A stretch of 64,000 nt of DNA from Nematopogon swammerdamellus (Eukaryota > Arthropoda > Insecta > Lepidoptera > Adelidae): positions 12,273,361 to 12,337,360 of the forward strand of contig OX336343.1 of NCBI GenBank assembly GCA_946902875.1, read 5' to 3'. Positions 12,402 through 24,395 of this stretch are shown one piece after another. Numbering within the stretch: position 1 is the stretch's first letter; each line of letters begins with the position of its first letter. The notes beneath the pieces were generated by a model that worked only from the letters and a program-made list of their open reading frames with translations, was not told where the DNA came from and searched no databases. Made by a program: the position numbers and the translations under genes.

Positions 12402-12710
12402 TTTTTTTTTTTTTATTGAAACTGTCACGGTTGGCTACATCACCTACAACATCCGTGATGTCAGCCCATAACACCGGGTGAACTTGGTGCCACGTCAGTG
12501 CTTCCCTTCGGTCGTGCCGACTACACTGAACTGGACGGAAAACACAAACTATTTACATAGCCGTTTGGACCGACCTTTCATTCAGTGCGGTGGTACCAAC
12601 CCGGGCGGGTTAAACCCTACCACCTAGTAATATAAGAAGGGGGTCATATCCCTTAGTCGCCTTTTACGACATACACGGGGAGAGATGCAGTGGGGCTATT
12701 CTTTTAAAGT
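12402..12710 (-). mobile_element. SINE-A body joined to a second repeat head
   Basis: The T run at 12402-12414 and SINE-A body run to about 12650, then switch to a different segment (AGTCGCCTTTTACGACATAC, GGGGAGAGATGCAGTGGGGC) also found at 16197-16265. The two segments occur together twice, so this is probably a composite SINE subfamily. Confidence 0.75.
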
Positions 12711-13540
12711 ACCGGCCCCACACAGTACAGATTTGGGCTATATATCTGTCAACGATCCCAAAAAAGTGGTTTTGAGAAACATGTATGTGTGTGTGTGTGT
12801 GTGTCCGTCCAGCGACCTTGTGCCTAAACTGCTCAACCGATTTCGTTCAAAATTCGTATTTAGTAGTTTGAAATGATAATCTAGGGGTACCTTTTTTAGT
12901 TTTTTTTTAATTAAAAAAAATAAGGGTAGCTGTTATACAAATTATTTCGTTGAGGTCGATTTTCTTATAAATGGCTAACGATTTTTATTATTATTATTAT
13001 ATTTAATCCATCGTGTTTGTTTCCGTTTTCAAAGGTGGTGAGGTAAAAAAATATAATTTTAAAGAAGGTATCTCCACTTTATCCTAACCGCACGCGCGTA
13101 TTTGAATTGCACGCAGGTTTGGTTGGTGGGTATTTTGGTATTTGGCAACTAAAAATATAATAAGAAATAGGCATGCCATCTATAGACAAATAGGACAACT
13201 TAACTTTGGTCTGACATCTATGATGCAGAAGCGGCGAAATTATACATTTTATCCGCCAAGCTCACGGACTGACAAAACATGAAAATATTTATTGGAAAAA
13301 TTATGAAAACCTTAAAATACACTATTTTGAAATTTCTACTTAATATAAAATAATCTTTAAATTTAACTATGCTGTTCCCACTTAGCATCGTTCTATAATT
13401 AGCAGATTTAAAAATATAATAATTATTTAATTCAAATTCGATACTCCTGGCGCCATCTTAGGACATAATTGAAGACTAATTTCATGTTACCTTTAAAACA
13501 TCGCTGACGGTACATCTGACTCCCCCTATAAAATCAATGG
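12711..13540. other. No gene recognised
   Basis: Contains a TG dinucleotide run at 12784-12804 and AT-rich DNA. No ORF support. Confidence 0.55.
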
Positions 13541-14410
13541 TAGATAGGCATTTAGGTATGTATGGCAAATATCATAGCAACATAGGTACCGGCATTCGGG
13601 AATTCTACATAATGTACCATGCGACTGCTAATTTCGCTTCGCACGTTCAAGTCACATTTAGCGTAGTTTGTCGCTATCAGCCTAAAGAGTTGATGGTTCG
13701 GGGTTCGAATCCCACTTTCGTATGTTTTTTTTTTTTTGTTTTTTTATTATTTTAATTATTAAAATGATTGAGGCTTATGTAACTGATGCGTGATTCTAAT
13801 TTTTTATTTTTTATTATTTTACCTAAATAACATTTTATTGTAATTTCTTCCAAATTATTTTAGTTCATGTACTTACCACTTTTTATAAACCTCTAAATAG
13901 ACTATCGATGAAAACTAAAATAAAAATAGGTAGGTAGGTAATAGGTAGATAGGCATTTAGGTATGTATGGCAAATATCATAGCAACATAGGTACCGGCAT
14001 TCGGGAATTCTACATAATGTACCATGCGACTGCTAATTTCGCTTCGCACGTTCAAGTCACATTTAGCGTAGTTTGTCGCTATCAGCCTAAAGAGTTGATG
14101 GTTCGGGGTTCGAATCCCACTTTCGTATGTTTTTTTTTTTTTGCTTTTTTATTATTTTAATAATTATATATTAAAATGATTGTGGCTTATGTAACTGATG
14201 CGTGATTCAAATTTTTTATTTTTTATTATTTTACCTAAATAACATTTTATTGTAATTTCTTCCAAATTATTTTAGTTCATGTACTTACCACTTTTTATAA
14301 ACCTCTAAATAGACTATCGATGCAAACTAAAATAAAAATAGGTAGGTAGGTAATAGGTAGATAGGCATTTAGGTATGTATGGCAAATATCATAGCAACAT
14401 AGGTACCGGC
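13541..14410 (+). repeat. Tandem array of SINE-B units
   Basis: Two complete units (13541-13945, 405 bases; 13946-14357, 412 bases) and the start of a third (14358-14410) share TAGATAGGCATTTAGG, a tRNA-type B box and an AT-rich body. The third unit breaks into a GC-rich block. Confidence 0.9.
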
Positions 14411-15830
14411 CGGCGCGCGCGGCGCGCGCGGCGGCAGCATGGCACGGTGCGGTGGGGTGCGGTGCGGTGCGGTAACTCAGTAGCAGCGTGCGGTGCGGAG
14501 GCGGCACGGCGGTGGCGGCACGGCGGCGGCGGCGGCGGAGGCGGCGGCGGCGGCGGCGCGGTGGAGGCGCGGGAGGCGCAGACAGCGTTATACCACAGTA
14601 CCTATTAGTTATTCTGGGTAGTCGCTGGGGAGCGATCGCAGTGGTAGACTTCGGTCTACCCAAGGTGTCGGGCCCGGCCACCAGTATCCATAGACCCGTA
14701 TTAGCGACCTTTGTACGGGGTCGCAGAGGCGTTTAGTCGTCCAAGGTGTCGGAGTTGGGTACTAGGATCCGTGACGTTTCCCTATGCAGACCACACGGTG
14801 GCTACCCTTAAAACTAGCAGTTGGCTACCCTATCCCGCAACTGGGCGGTGCAACGGGCGTCACTGTTAGAAATAATGTGTGGTAGAGAACTTGTTCTCGA
14901 CGATTACTCATTAAACGTTGCTAGTCTAACATGAGTACTAAGTTGGGGGTTTCGGCCTCCTCTTAGCTCACGCTGCTGACTCCACTCAGGTCGGTGGGTC
15001 AAATGAGATACCACCCTAAACGCTGGGTTGAGTACTGCGGGGTTCCGTTAAAAGCCCCAGAATGCTTCGTGCTTCTGCACGGAACACTGGAGTTGGTCTC
15101 GCAGGGGTTGTGGTTTAGCGTTGATTCCCTGGTGCTTCCGTAATTGTGTTTAAAGCACCTAACACGGGAATAAGTAGCGAAAGCTGCGAGTGGTGAGCCA
15201 CTTAGAGCTCCGTAACCAATGTGGAGAATTGGTAGACATGCGAATAATGTAGATCGGTATGTCGGTGCTACACACACTTATATGTGGATGTGGGATGGAT
15301 TTCCCACGAGCTAATGACGCTGACGTAAGTCTGTCATTCGAGACCGGTGGATCCCCGGTACACATTAGGTGGTGGTCATATGCACTTCCACGCATATACA
15401 TAGCTGGTGAAAACAAAAGCCTTTGGGCTAGTACAAAACGCTGAGGCCCTGGGCACAGGTTGCGGTTGGATAGGGTGCTGACCCCAGTGGCAGTGAAGGC
15501 TTCACCCCCGGCTCTCGACTTCGGTCGGGGGTTCCTTCGGGTGGACGGGTGGTGGCTCGGATCGGCTGGGGAAAGGTCGCAGCCTGTGTTTCCCATGGGA
15601 TTTTTTCGGAAGAACGGACGTTCGACAGAGCAGCTATGGGGCCTCGATCTGGCATACATGATCACTGTACTCGCAAGAGTGCAGGTAGTAGACGTCTGGA
15701 TTTTGTAGCCGAAAGGCTGGTATCTCTGGACGTCTATAAACAAAACGTAAATCAATAAATGATAGAAAAGAAGATTGTGGTTATACCAACGAAAGCCATG
15801 CGTATAACGCCCCGTCAAGTTACGTACCGG
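14411..15830. other. GC-rich block of unknown origin
   Basis: About 1.4 kb of clearly higher GC than its surroundings, starting with GC-alternating and CGG-repeat sequence (14411-14570), then complex sequence. The longest ORF is 219 residues on the minus strand (15159-15818), with no recognisable motif. It resembles a structured 5' leader of a retrotransposon more than a gene, but no reverse transcriptase follows. Confidence 0.4.
14501..14570 (+). repeat. CGG/CGGAGG trinucleotide repeat
   Basis: Mostly CGG units with interruptions. It causes the Gly- and Arg-rich shadow ORFs at this spot. Confidence 0.9.
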
Positions 15831-15902
15831 AGCGTATACTGATAGATACCACAGAAGAGAGATATTACTGATACGGTCGTACTGTATACTGGTACGGAAA
15901 AT

Positions 15903-16265
15903 GACACGGTGGCAACATCACCTACAATACAACATCCGAGATGTCAGCTCGTAACAACTGGTGAAGTAGGTGCTATGTCAGTGCTTTTCTTCGGTCGTAC
16001 CGGCTTCACTGAACTGGACGGAAAAAAAGAAGGGAGTCATATCCCGAAATAGTTTGTATTTTCCGTCCAGTTTAGTGTAGCCGGCACGACCAAAGGGAAG
16101 CACTGACATGGCACCTAAGTTCACCCGGTGTTATGGGCTGACATCACGGATGTTATAGGTGATATAGCAAACTGTGTCAGTTTACATAAAAAAATCCCTC
16201 AGTCGCCTTTTACGACATGCACGGGGAGAGATGCAGTGGGGCTATTATTTTAAATTACCATCCCA
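15903..16265 (-). mobile_element. Composite SINE-A, interrupted by another SINE
   Basis: Minus-oriented body at 15903-16045 continues after an insertion at 16194-16265 with the same head segment seen at 12650-12710. Confidence 0.75.
16046..16193 (+). mobile_element. SINE-A inserted into another SINE
   Basis: A 5'-truncated plus-oriented copy from GAAATAGTTTG to its poly(A), flanked by a 5-base duplication ATCCC (16041-16045 and 16194-16198). Confidence 0.8.
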
Positions 16266-16320
16266 CACGGTACAAATATGCCTAACCTACCTATCTTTTT
16301 TCCATTCGATCCAAACACAG

Positions 16321-16478
16321 AAGACAGAAATGACGACCGACACGCGGGCGCAGCAGGGCAGGAGCGAGCAAGCGAGCCCGGAACTAAAATTGTATCTAGT
16401 ATTGAAGTGCCTGCTAAATTGACGAAGGCAAAAATTTTACCCTTCCGACTGAAGAATTACGTCAATAATTTCATGTAG
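16321..16478 (+). CDS. Possible terminal exon, protein not recognised
   Basis: A pyrimidine-rich stretch ends in AAACACAG at 16320, a good acceptor. From 16323 the frame is open for 51 codons (DRNDDRHAGAAGQERASEPG, later KILPFRLKNYVNNFM) to TAG at 16476. AATAAA follows at 16522. The composition looks coding and is GC-rich at its start. It could instead be the end of a retroelement or chance. No family recognised and no partner exon identified. Confidence 0.28.
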
Positions 16479-16484
16479 GCGTTT

Positions 16485-17865
16485 TTTGTTTTTTATTTTT
16501 ATCTCCTTTCGTGGATAAAATAATAAAACAAATTGAATAGAGTTTTCTCAGAGCTTTGTGACCTTTGAATCGGTGGTATTGTAAAATTGTAATAATACAC
16601 ACATACTCAGATTTTCAAAAATTCATGCTTTTTTTATATATTTTTAATTTTATGTTTATTACTTACTTTTACTCATTATTAAAAAAACCAGCAATGCACT
16701 TTGTTGGTAAGGAACCAAAATATAGGTTGGTATTTTTTTAATTTTCTGAATGTGTGTCAATTGGTCAGTTTTGGACCTTCTTTGTCGCACTTTTTGCATG
16801 TTTTGCGTATTTGGCGTTTGTCACCGCCTTAAGTGAAAGTTATAACAATATAACTTTGTAACCAGCCCACGCTTCCTTTTGTCTCGCGCGCCTTCGGAAA
16901 ACTTGCAAACATAATCCTACACTCGGCCCATAGGCCTCATATATTCTCGAGGGAAAACAAATGACTTTGTCATGCGTAAGCTCGCCTGTGATACGCATTC
17001 ATTAGGGAGGTTCCAACTCATCTGAAGTTAGGTGCAAAGTTTCCGGCGGCGGCGGCGCGGCGCGGGGCGTCCACAGACGATGCCGGGAGTGCTCGCAACA
17101 CTCAATTAAGGAATTGAGTTAAGTATTCACACGTTACGGCAAACTTGGGCTAATTACGTTGGAGAAAACTTTGTAGATTCCGCTCGCAGGAAGGGATGCT
17201 CGCTGGAGGTCGACGGAGTGCGCCGCGGGACCCGCAGCTCCCGCGCCCTCTGACGCTGAACTTATATGTTGTAAGCGTGAAGTGAGTTTGGTATTGGTGT
17301 TTTCGGAGAACCTACAACATAATATTATCATGTACCTATCTAAAGCATCAGTCCTTAACACATAATTAGCTGAAATGTAATATTATGTGAATGAAATTAT
17401 ACGGAGGTGGCAGGGAGAACGAATACGCGCTCAATCGAATAATTAGTTTGATTTTACGAAAGCAACGCAAATCTCAGTGCGGATACCCAGTTGAGTGGAT
17501 TGGTAGCGGTGCGGTTGATTATGCCATTTTGGAACGGAACATTGACTGATGCCATTTCCGATGACCGTTGCGAAGCGGTGTGAAGCTGCCAAAATAAATT
17601 TTCTAATACAGTTGGTTTCACGAGATATTAGCACAGATGGACAGTGGACTAACATTGCACGCAAGTGTATAGTAGTCGAACGACGCTTGTGAGCCCAATA
17701 GGCGACGAGCGTCGACTGACGCTGACTGACGAACCAATCGCGTGAAGCGTCGGCGCCGTGGTCGACGTCACATCCCGTCAAACCGACCAATGAAAAGTGT
17801 GCCCATGACTCGCGAAAGCAACTGTACCCTATATTAATTATTGAAACGCCAACCGAGATCAATGA
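16485..17865. other. No gene recognised
   Basis: AT-rich with GC-rich patches at 17040-17080 and 17185-17260. The ORFs at 17134-17361 and 17443-17862 (both minus) show no known domain. Confidence 0.5.
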
Positions 17866-18065
17866 GTGCTAACAAGCTGTTTATAGAACCGATGGTGCAT
17901 CGTTTTCTACTGTGAAATGTTGGGCACGCCAGTTCAAGCTTCGTAAGAAAGTCATTGAATGACGACCCTCGCAGTGAACGACCAGTCGAGACGACTGGAG
18001 ATGACATCTTCGAAAAAAACTAAAGATCTCATCTTAGAGCATAATATAGATATTGTGCATATTTT
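17866..18065 (+). pseudogene. mariner-type transposase N-terminal remnant
   Basis: In shifting frames it reads SFSTVKCWARQFKL, DDPRSERPVETTGDDIFEK and KTKDLILEHNIDI, the helix-turn-helix linker region of mariner transposases. At least two frameshifts and stops break it. The catalytic domain is absent. Confidence 0.65.
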
Positions 18066-18177
18066 TAAGGACTCTGCCGTACTACTACGACATTCGTCTA
18101 GTGAACCCATTTGCCTCTTTCCTGTCCTGAACTACGTATGTGAGGTGGCTGTGCTACATTTATTTAATTTATAGAAA

Positions 18178-18244
18178 ATGCGACCTAGTGTGTGTACTCT
18201 CCGCACCGCATGTGTCTGCTGCATTATCTATCTCGCAGTGACAG
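18178..18244 (+). CDS. Candidate first coding exon with signal peptide
   Basis: ATG in the context AAAATG starts MRPSVCTLRTACVCCIIYLA, a basic then hydrophobic signal-peptide-like stretch, and the exon ends at ACAG|GTGAGG, a consensus donor, in phase 1. Phase 1 after a signal peptide is common in secreted and adhesion proteins. TTTAATTTATAG just upstream could be an acceptor for a 5' UTR exon. No family recognised. The stretch is short, so chance cannot be excluded. See the exon at 60920. Confidence 0.35.
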
Positions 18245-18249
18245 GTGAG

Positions 18250-19660
18250 GCGGCCCCACATTGCCGAGATTGCCGAGGGGGCAGGCAGCGGGGGGCGGAC
18301 GCAGGCTCGGCCGGCACACAGATAGATCAGTGAAACAAATTCATACAAAGCTGACGCACCCATACGAGTTTACCCTCGTTTTATTCATGTTTGCACTGTG
18401 TTACAGTGTTATGCAAAAGGGAACTTATTGCAAAATGAGTTCGCTGTCGTCCTTCTTTGAAGTGGGAGATATGTAAAAGAAATAGGAACTGTGCTTACAC
18501 GCATAAAGCTCGCTAAAAACATTAAGCTCGGTCCCCTGATGGCTTTAATTAACTAAGCGGAAATCATTTTTTTCCTTTTTAAGGGTTGCTGGTGTGTCGG
18601 GCGTTTTTTAAATTTGTAATTTAACTCTTTGTATGGCTCACCTTATCGTTTTATGTCTGCAAATACGCGAGGGGCATTAGGGCATTTGTAGCGGCTTGTC
18701 CCTTCTATCTCCGATTCTTCTCACGCTCACGCGCGGCGATCTTCAAAGCGATGATCAACACCTTCAGTCGCCAAACGATCCGTCCATCAGCAAGCCGCGC
18801 GCGATATACGTACCTATGACAATATTATAGAAATAAAAAGTGCATGAAATTCATTTATTTTATATGAACTGTTAAATCATAGTGCGTAGCGTGTCGGGGG
18901 CCCCACGGAGCAAGGAGTCGTCGTCAGCTGCGCGTGAGTTATTATTTTCCTATTCATTGTCTTACCTTTAATAAGTCGCTACCTAATTGTTTGTGTTTGT
19001 ATTGTACTTACAGTTCAATGGCGCAATTGCGCACAGCATTCATAGCATGAGATGACTTTTAATGCGAATCGTTTAATGTATTGCTGATGAGAATTGCATG
19101 TGAAGGCACGCACACTAGTTTACCGAGAGGTAACATGTTTCAGCCCGCGTTGACTCTTCTATTATTTAGTTCGGTGTTTGTAACACTACATTCTTTGAAA
19201 AGGATTTGAATTTGGAAGAGGACAGTGTTTTGAAGTATAGCTGCGAGCGTTATGAAGTTTAATTTTATCATTGAATTTGACTTCAAATTTATAGATAGAC
19301 GTTTTATAACTTCGTCGAAAAAGCCAATAGAATGTTTCACTATTCCGATAGCAATCTAAAATTGTTCTTCCATCCGGCAGGTTCACCCTCGTTTTATGAA
19401 TGCAAGTAGGTAAGCCTCGGTTGCGTGTCCAGGGTTCATACCCCGCCGTAAAAGTGAGTAGCGTGAGACAAGCGTGACGTCACCCACATTTGCGCCACCG
19501 GTTCAACTTTTCTGCTCGTGCTTCTGCACGAACGATAGCTTTATTTTCAGTTTAAAACTATACAAGTACTAGTAAAGTAGCAGCAGTAGATAGGTATTAT
19601 ACTACTCACCACGTGATAAAGGTTTTAAATTCGTTCCGTTGGGTTCGGTAGCAATTCGGC
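18250..19660. other. No gene recognised
   Basis: A GC-rich patch at 18248-18320, otherwise AT-rich. A tRNA B-box-like GGGTTCATACCCC lies at about 19433-19445 without a matching tRNA fold. Confidence 0.5.
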
Positions 19661-19668
19661 ACAGAACC

Positions 19669-20651
19669 CAGTGGCGGCTGGTGACTTACGTGACCGGCAG
19701 TGCGCTAAGTACCTACCTAGGTACTTAAATACCAAATTTCCCAACACATTCCCGTCATGTTATTTTAAGATCGGGACTTACGAATTTTTTAAACGCCTGC
19801 GTACGTACCTAGCATGAATATTCTTAAGACACTCAATGAGTTGCAAAAAAACAAGAAAAAAAATCCAAACAAGTTTTTTAACTCATTTTTAGTACCTTTA
19901 TGAACACACCCATAGACCACAACACTACTGCAGCTTTCAAAAAGAAAACAGTAGTAATGTCCCAAAAATACTTCAAAAAGTATATAAAAATAAAAGCATT
20001 TGAAAAGTAGGAATTGAACCCGGGATCACCTGATTGTAAAGCCTTACCTTTATCCAACGCTTAGGCAAATATCGGCACCACTTAATTCACAGTATCACGC
20101 GACAGAAAGCACAAAACCTAACCATATTCCATTTTAAATATTCGCGCGCTAACGGGTATGTGACATCATCACGTGACAGCGCAGCGCGCTGACTCTAGGC
20201 AGACGGACTCACAAGCAGAACGAATCGCCCGGGACGTGTCGCACGCGCGTCTTTCTACAATATACTGTCCTTCTTTTTCCGTCGTGTGTCACACGCAGAA
20301 TGCAACCTTGTTCCACACATAATCGTATGAAGAGTGTTTTGTTTCACGCGGCGGGGCAGCGGCGTTTGACATTTTCTCATAGTAGACGTTCGCGGTGTTT
20401 TGTAATGCACTCGGCGGCGAGCTCGGCGGTGAGCTCGGCGGCGATACGTCGTATGTAGTACGTATTACGTACAGCAAACTCGTGCCTTGTTGTATAGGAA
20501 ATAGGAACGAATTCAGTTTGATATTTTTACTTCGATCGGTGACAATCATGGAGAATGTTTAATATTTTAATTGATTTATTTCTTTCGGGTGAAGGCGCTA
20601 TATTTTGTGGTAGTGCGGCGCACGAGCGCACTTAAGGGCCAGCCGCCACTG
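19669..20651. mobile_element. Non-autonomous hAT element
   Basis: Ends are CAGTGGCGGCTGG and its complement CCAGCCGCCACTG. It is flanked by perfect 8-base duplications ACAGAACC at 19661-19668 and 20652-20659. An 8-base duplication with CAGTG-type termini is the hallmark of hAT transposons. At 983 bases with no transposase frame it needs a transposase in trans. A minus-strand tRNA-like segment lies inside. Confidence 0.9.
20000..20075 (-). repeat. tRNA-like segment inside the hAT element
   Basis: The minus strand contains GGTGATCCCGGGTTCAATTCC split across 20024-20004, with a perfect B box GGTTCAATTCC. The upstream part only loosely resembles a tRNA. Probably a captured tRNA-like sequence. 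Confidence 0.4.
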
Positions 20652-20659
20652 ACAGAACC

Positions 20660-21822
20660 CATCGACACTTTCTGAACTACTACTCCTGAACCTGGCCAGA
20701 TAATTTTCGGCTTTAAAGCTTGACATTATTTTTTACTAAAATATATCAGTCTTACGGAATCCAAATCTTATGAATGAAATTTTGATGAAATTTCAACATG
20801 CGAATAAGATTATGCATGGAGCACTTTCTGCTCAAGGATAATGTGATATGCGGACGAACGGACATGATGTAAAAGGGTCACAAAAAGTGAGTATCATGTC
20901 TTGCCTCATTCTTTAAAAACTAACCTTTGGGATGTAGAAACGCCTAGAGACGACAATGCAGTACTAAAGTAAGGGGCATGATCATTTACTTTATTTATTA
21001 AATATATATTTATTTACTCTATTTAGGAAATAGACAGCCTAGCCAAAACATACATTACAAAAAACACAAGTCAACTATTACGCCTATAAACGTTTTTCCA
21101 CTAAAAATCTAATACTATAGCGTAGAATAATTTACAGAATATTAGGTACTATAAAATCATAGACGCATTGAGTTCCCATTTCTATGGAGAGGACACAAAC
21201 GAAAGTATATGTGTGTGTGTACTTATTCATCGCAAAATGCAGCCGCTAACTTATTCGTGCCATTTGTATAGTGGGACACTTTAACATTTACAGGATAGCA
21301 GGAAGTCTACCATAAAAGCGGGACTATACCAACGAAGGCGGGATGGCTGGTCACGTTACATTTCTTTCTTTTACATCAGTTTAATGAGTGTGTTTCTATC
21401 ATGCACAAGAGTCGTTCTATAGGTACTTCGGTTACCATGTAAAATAGTAGGTCCTTTCCTTTATCTTACTTAGGTCGAAGGATAAGCCCGGTAGGCATTG
21501 ATGTCGCTGCACCGCAGGTGTTTTCCGTTAAGTTAAAGTCTATTTGGTGTTTAGTTCTTGCAGGAACTTGTGGATCGGATTGACATCGTGAATCATAGAT
21601 ACCATGTATGGAATTATATCAGGAACATCCCTAAACTGTCAATCTGGAGATCTGCAAGCATCGTCGACAGGATGACTGCCTTGTAATATTCCGGCAATGT
21701 GCAACTTCACTGAGCGTGATTTCGCAAGGTGAACTTGGCCGTATCAATTGGAAAATTGGTTCCTCGCCTCGGCCGAACTATCTATGTTGGTTTTCGTAAA
21801 AAAACAAACTCGACTCTCCACT
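20660..21822. other. No gene recognised
   Basis: AT-rich DNA with a short TG run near 21209. No supported ORF or named repeat. Confidence 0.55.
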
Positions 21823-22014
21823 CCTTGGTATCACCGCACGGAATGAAAGGTCGATTAAAACGACTATGTAAATAGTTTTTGTGTTTTCCTTCCAGTTCAG
21901 TGTAGCCGGCACGACCTGAGGGAAGCACTGACATGGCACCTAGTTCACTAAGGTGTTATGTAACACTAACTAGTAGGTGATGTAGCCAACCGTGTCAGTT
22001 TCCATAAAAAAAAA
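21823..22014 (+). mobile_element. SINE-A copy, 5'-truncated
   Basis: Begins in the body (GGTATCACCGCACGGAATG) and ends with CAGTTTCCATAAAAAAA. Confidence 0.8.
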
Positions 22015-23265
22015 CTATCACTCGACCCAGCCATCCATGCTGGTTTTTGTATAAAAAAATTAAATAAGTTTGAAACTGTTATAAATTTTATGAAATACCA
22101 GCGAGGCTTCTTTGTTGCGAGAGTCCGGCCGGTCTGCCTGCGCTCCGGCCCGGTGCCGCGCCGGTGCCGCGCCGCGCGGGCCCGGTGCGGTACAGTTTCT
22201 GATCTAGTTTACGAAAGCTCGACCCCGATTGAGGTTCGATACGAAAACTTACTATCCCTAATAGCTTATGTTATAGTCTATGTTTTAGCTTAGGGTGTGT
22301 ACGTGTTAGACTACGTAGTGGCTGAGGTTCTTGAATCAAGTCGAAATACACATTGTAATCACCTTAAATTTTTTAAATAATTAGAAACTAAAAATATTTT
22401 AAACATTTTAACGAATTTGAAGATTTTGAATGCACGCTTGCAAAAGCAATTCATCCATCCACGCATGCAAAAACTTAGTACAGCGGCTACAAAACTCCAT
22501 CATTACTATTGGAATACTACAATATTCAGTCCCAATCAGAATTGTATACTTAAATCATATAAATGAAGCCTTAGTTGTGATTCATAAAGAGACCATTACT
22601 TGCGATCATCTTGAATCAACAAAAACGATTCAATAGCTCTGTCAATAGGCCACAGATATTGCTCAAAGCGGTCCTAAACTCGGTATCGGACTACACGATA
22701 AACTTTACGCGGGTAAAGTTTAGAGGCCGCTCAATTCGTGGATCACGCTACCGGTAGAGTCCGCGCCCGCCCTGCCGGCCCTGGGGCGGGCGGGGGAATG
22801 CGGTGAGCACAAAGCTAGCCTCACCCCGCACCCCCTCCCCCCGGAGGGAGTCCACCAGAGCCTCTCTAGCCTCTCTAGCGAAGCCGTAAATTATAAATGT
22901 ACGAGCCGCGCAGGCCGCAGGAGGGATTTCGTGAATTTTTCACCGCTTTAAATCTAACCAGACCAGGTTTTTGGGGCGAAAATGCACTTTACAGTCGGCC
23001 ATTTTACACTTTTTACAACCTAGCCGTGGGCGGTTTTTCATCCATCATCAAAACGTCTAATGGATTAACTGTATGCGATATTTATCGCTCAAAATACTAC
23101 TGCTAAATTTCAGACTCAACCACGACATAATACTCAGGAAGCATGCAGGTAAATTTTACCTGATAGATTATAATATCTGCCATACAAGCATTTCATTCCC
23201 GAATTTCCTCATTCGGAATAAAGTTGTAAAAAAAAACACAAAAAAATATCTCCATAATTTTTGTT
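22015..23265. other. No gene recognised
   Basis: GC-rich patches at 22120-22195 and 22750-22880; the second (CCCCCTCCCCCCGGAGGGAG) looks like an old repeat. A small hairpin TAAACTTTACGCGGGTAAAG lies near 22700. Confidence 0.5.
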
Positions 23266-24330
23266 TTTTAACCGACTTCCAAAAAAGGAGGAGGTTCTCA
23301 ATTCGTCTGTATGTTTTTTTTTATTTTTTTTTTTATTTTTTTTTTTATTTTTTTTTTGTATGTTTGTAACACGATTTCTCCGTCAATTGAGGGCCGATTT
23401 AGAAAATTCTTTTTTTGTTAGTTAGGTCATACTTCCGAGGTGGTCCCATTTAAATTTTATCGAAATTGGTTCAGTGGTTTTCGAAAAATCAGCATAATAC
23501 TATGGTGTGTGGTTACCTTCAGCAAAACTTGTGATGTGGTCGTTTTCGGCAATTTTCAGTTTGATAAATTAGTATGGTGTGTGGTTACCTTCAGCAAAAC
23601 ATTTGTGATGTGGACTTATTCAGCAATTTGCAGTCTGACACATATGGCGAATAATTCTGTACCACTTCAATCGATTTCGATTATTCGATTTCGATTATTC
23701 TTTTTTATGTAATATTACTAAAAAGAATGAAATAAAAACTGTTTTAAAAAATATTAAACCGATTTCCAAAAAACAAAAAAAAAAAAAAACTAAAAAGTAT
23801 TAAATACCTAATATTTTGAAATTGTCTCTGTCCTGTTGAAATACATGAATCGATATACTAGTGATACATATTCGGACCCTGGTTTCATGAATATTCTAAA
23901 TTTGAAATTTTTTATTTTTTCCGACCGGCGCTTAATTTATTATGGTACCTGGCCGGTACCTACTGTACCGAGTACCATCGAGCTGGTTTGATGATGGAGA
24001 CAGAAGGTGGCCATAGGAACTCCTAAACTACACATGATAAACCCATCGTGTTTGGGCTCGTTGCATTTGTCTTCACGAGAAATTTACTTTAGACCTAAGA
24101 GATTCTCAATTCGACGGTATGTTTTCTTTTTTTGGATGTTTGTTACGCGATTACTCCGTCAATTGTGGGCCGATTTTGAAAATTCTTTTTTTTTTTATTT
24201 GAAAGGGGATAACCCTGAGGTTTTTGAAGTGAAAACTTCTTTAGCGGCTCTTGGCACTTTTTTAGGTGGGTAAAAATGTATAACTCGCGACATCGCGTCA
24301 GCGTCATTTTTAAAATGAAACCTTAAGTCA
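23266..24330 (+). mobile_element. Rep-X compound repeat, copy 2, left part
   Basis: Starts ACCGACTTCCAAAAAAGGAG and continues through TGTTACGCGATTACTCCGTC and AACACGATGGG blocks (antisense in copy 1). Several T-rich runs at 23310-23356. It codes for nothing. Confidence 0.75.
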
Positions 24331-24395
24331 TTGCGTTAAGGGTTAAGTTAGAGTGGCACGGGATCTGCCGGCACTCCCGGAGTGCAACTGTTAAG

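Noticed and set aside
13541..14410. CRISPR-like array
   Set aside because: Repeat units are over 400 bases and SINE-derived in a eukaryotic genome.
14375..14736. Gly/Arg-rich ORFs
   Set aside because: Product of the CGG repeat and GC tract.
15159..15818. 219-residue minus-strand protein
   Set aside because: No motif, many Arg/Ser/Pro residues as expected from GC-rich non-coding DNA, and no start or splice evidence.
22897..23106. ORF with MYEPRRPQEGFREFF
   Set aside because: Composition is coding-like but there is no domain, acceptor or conserved neighbour to support it.
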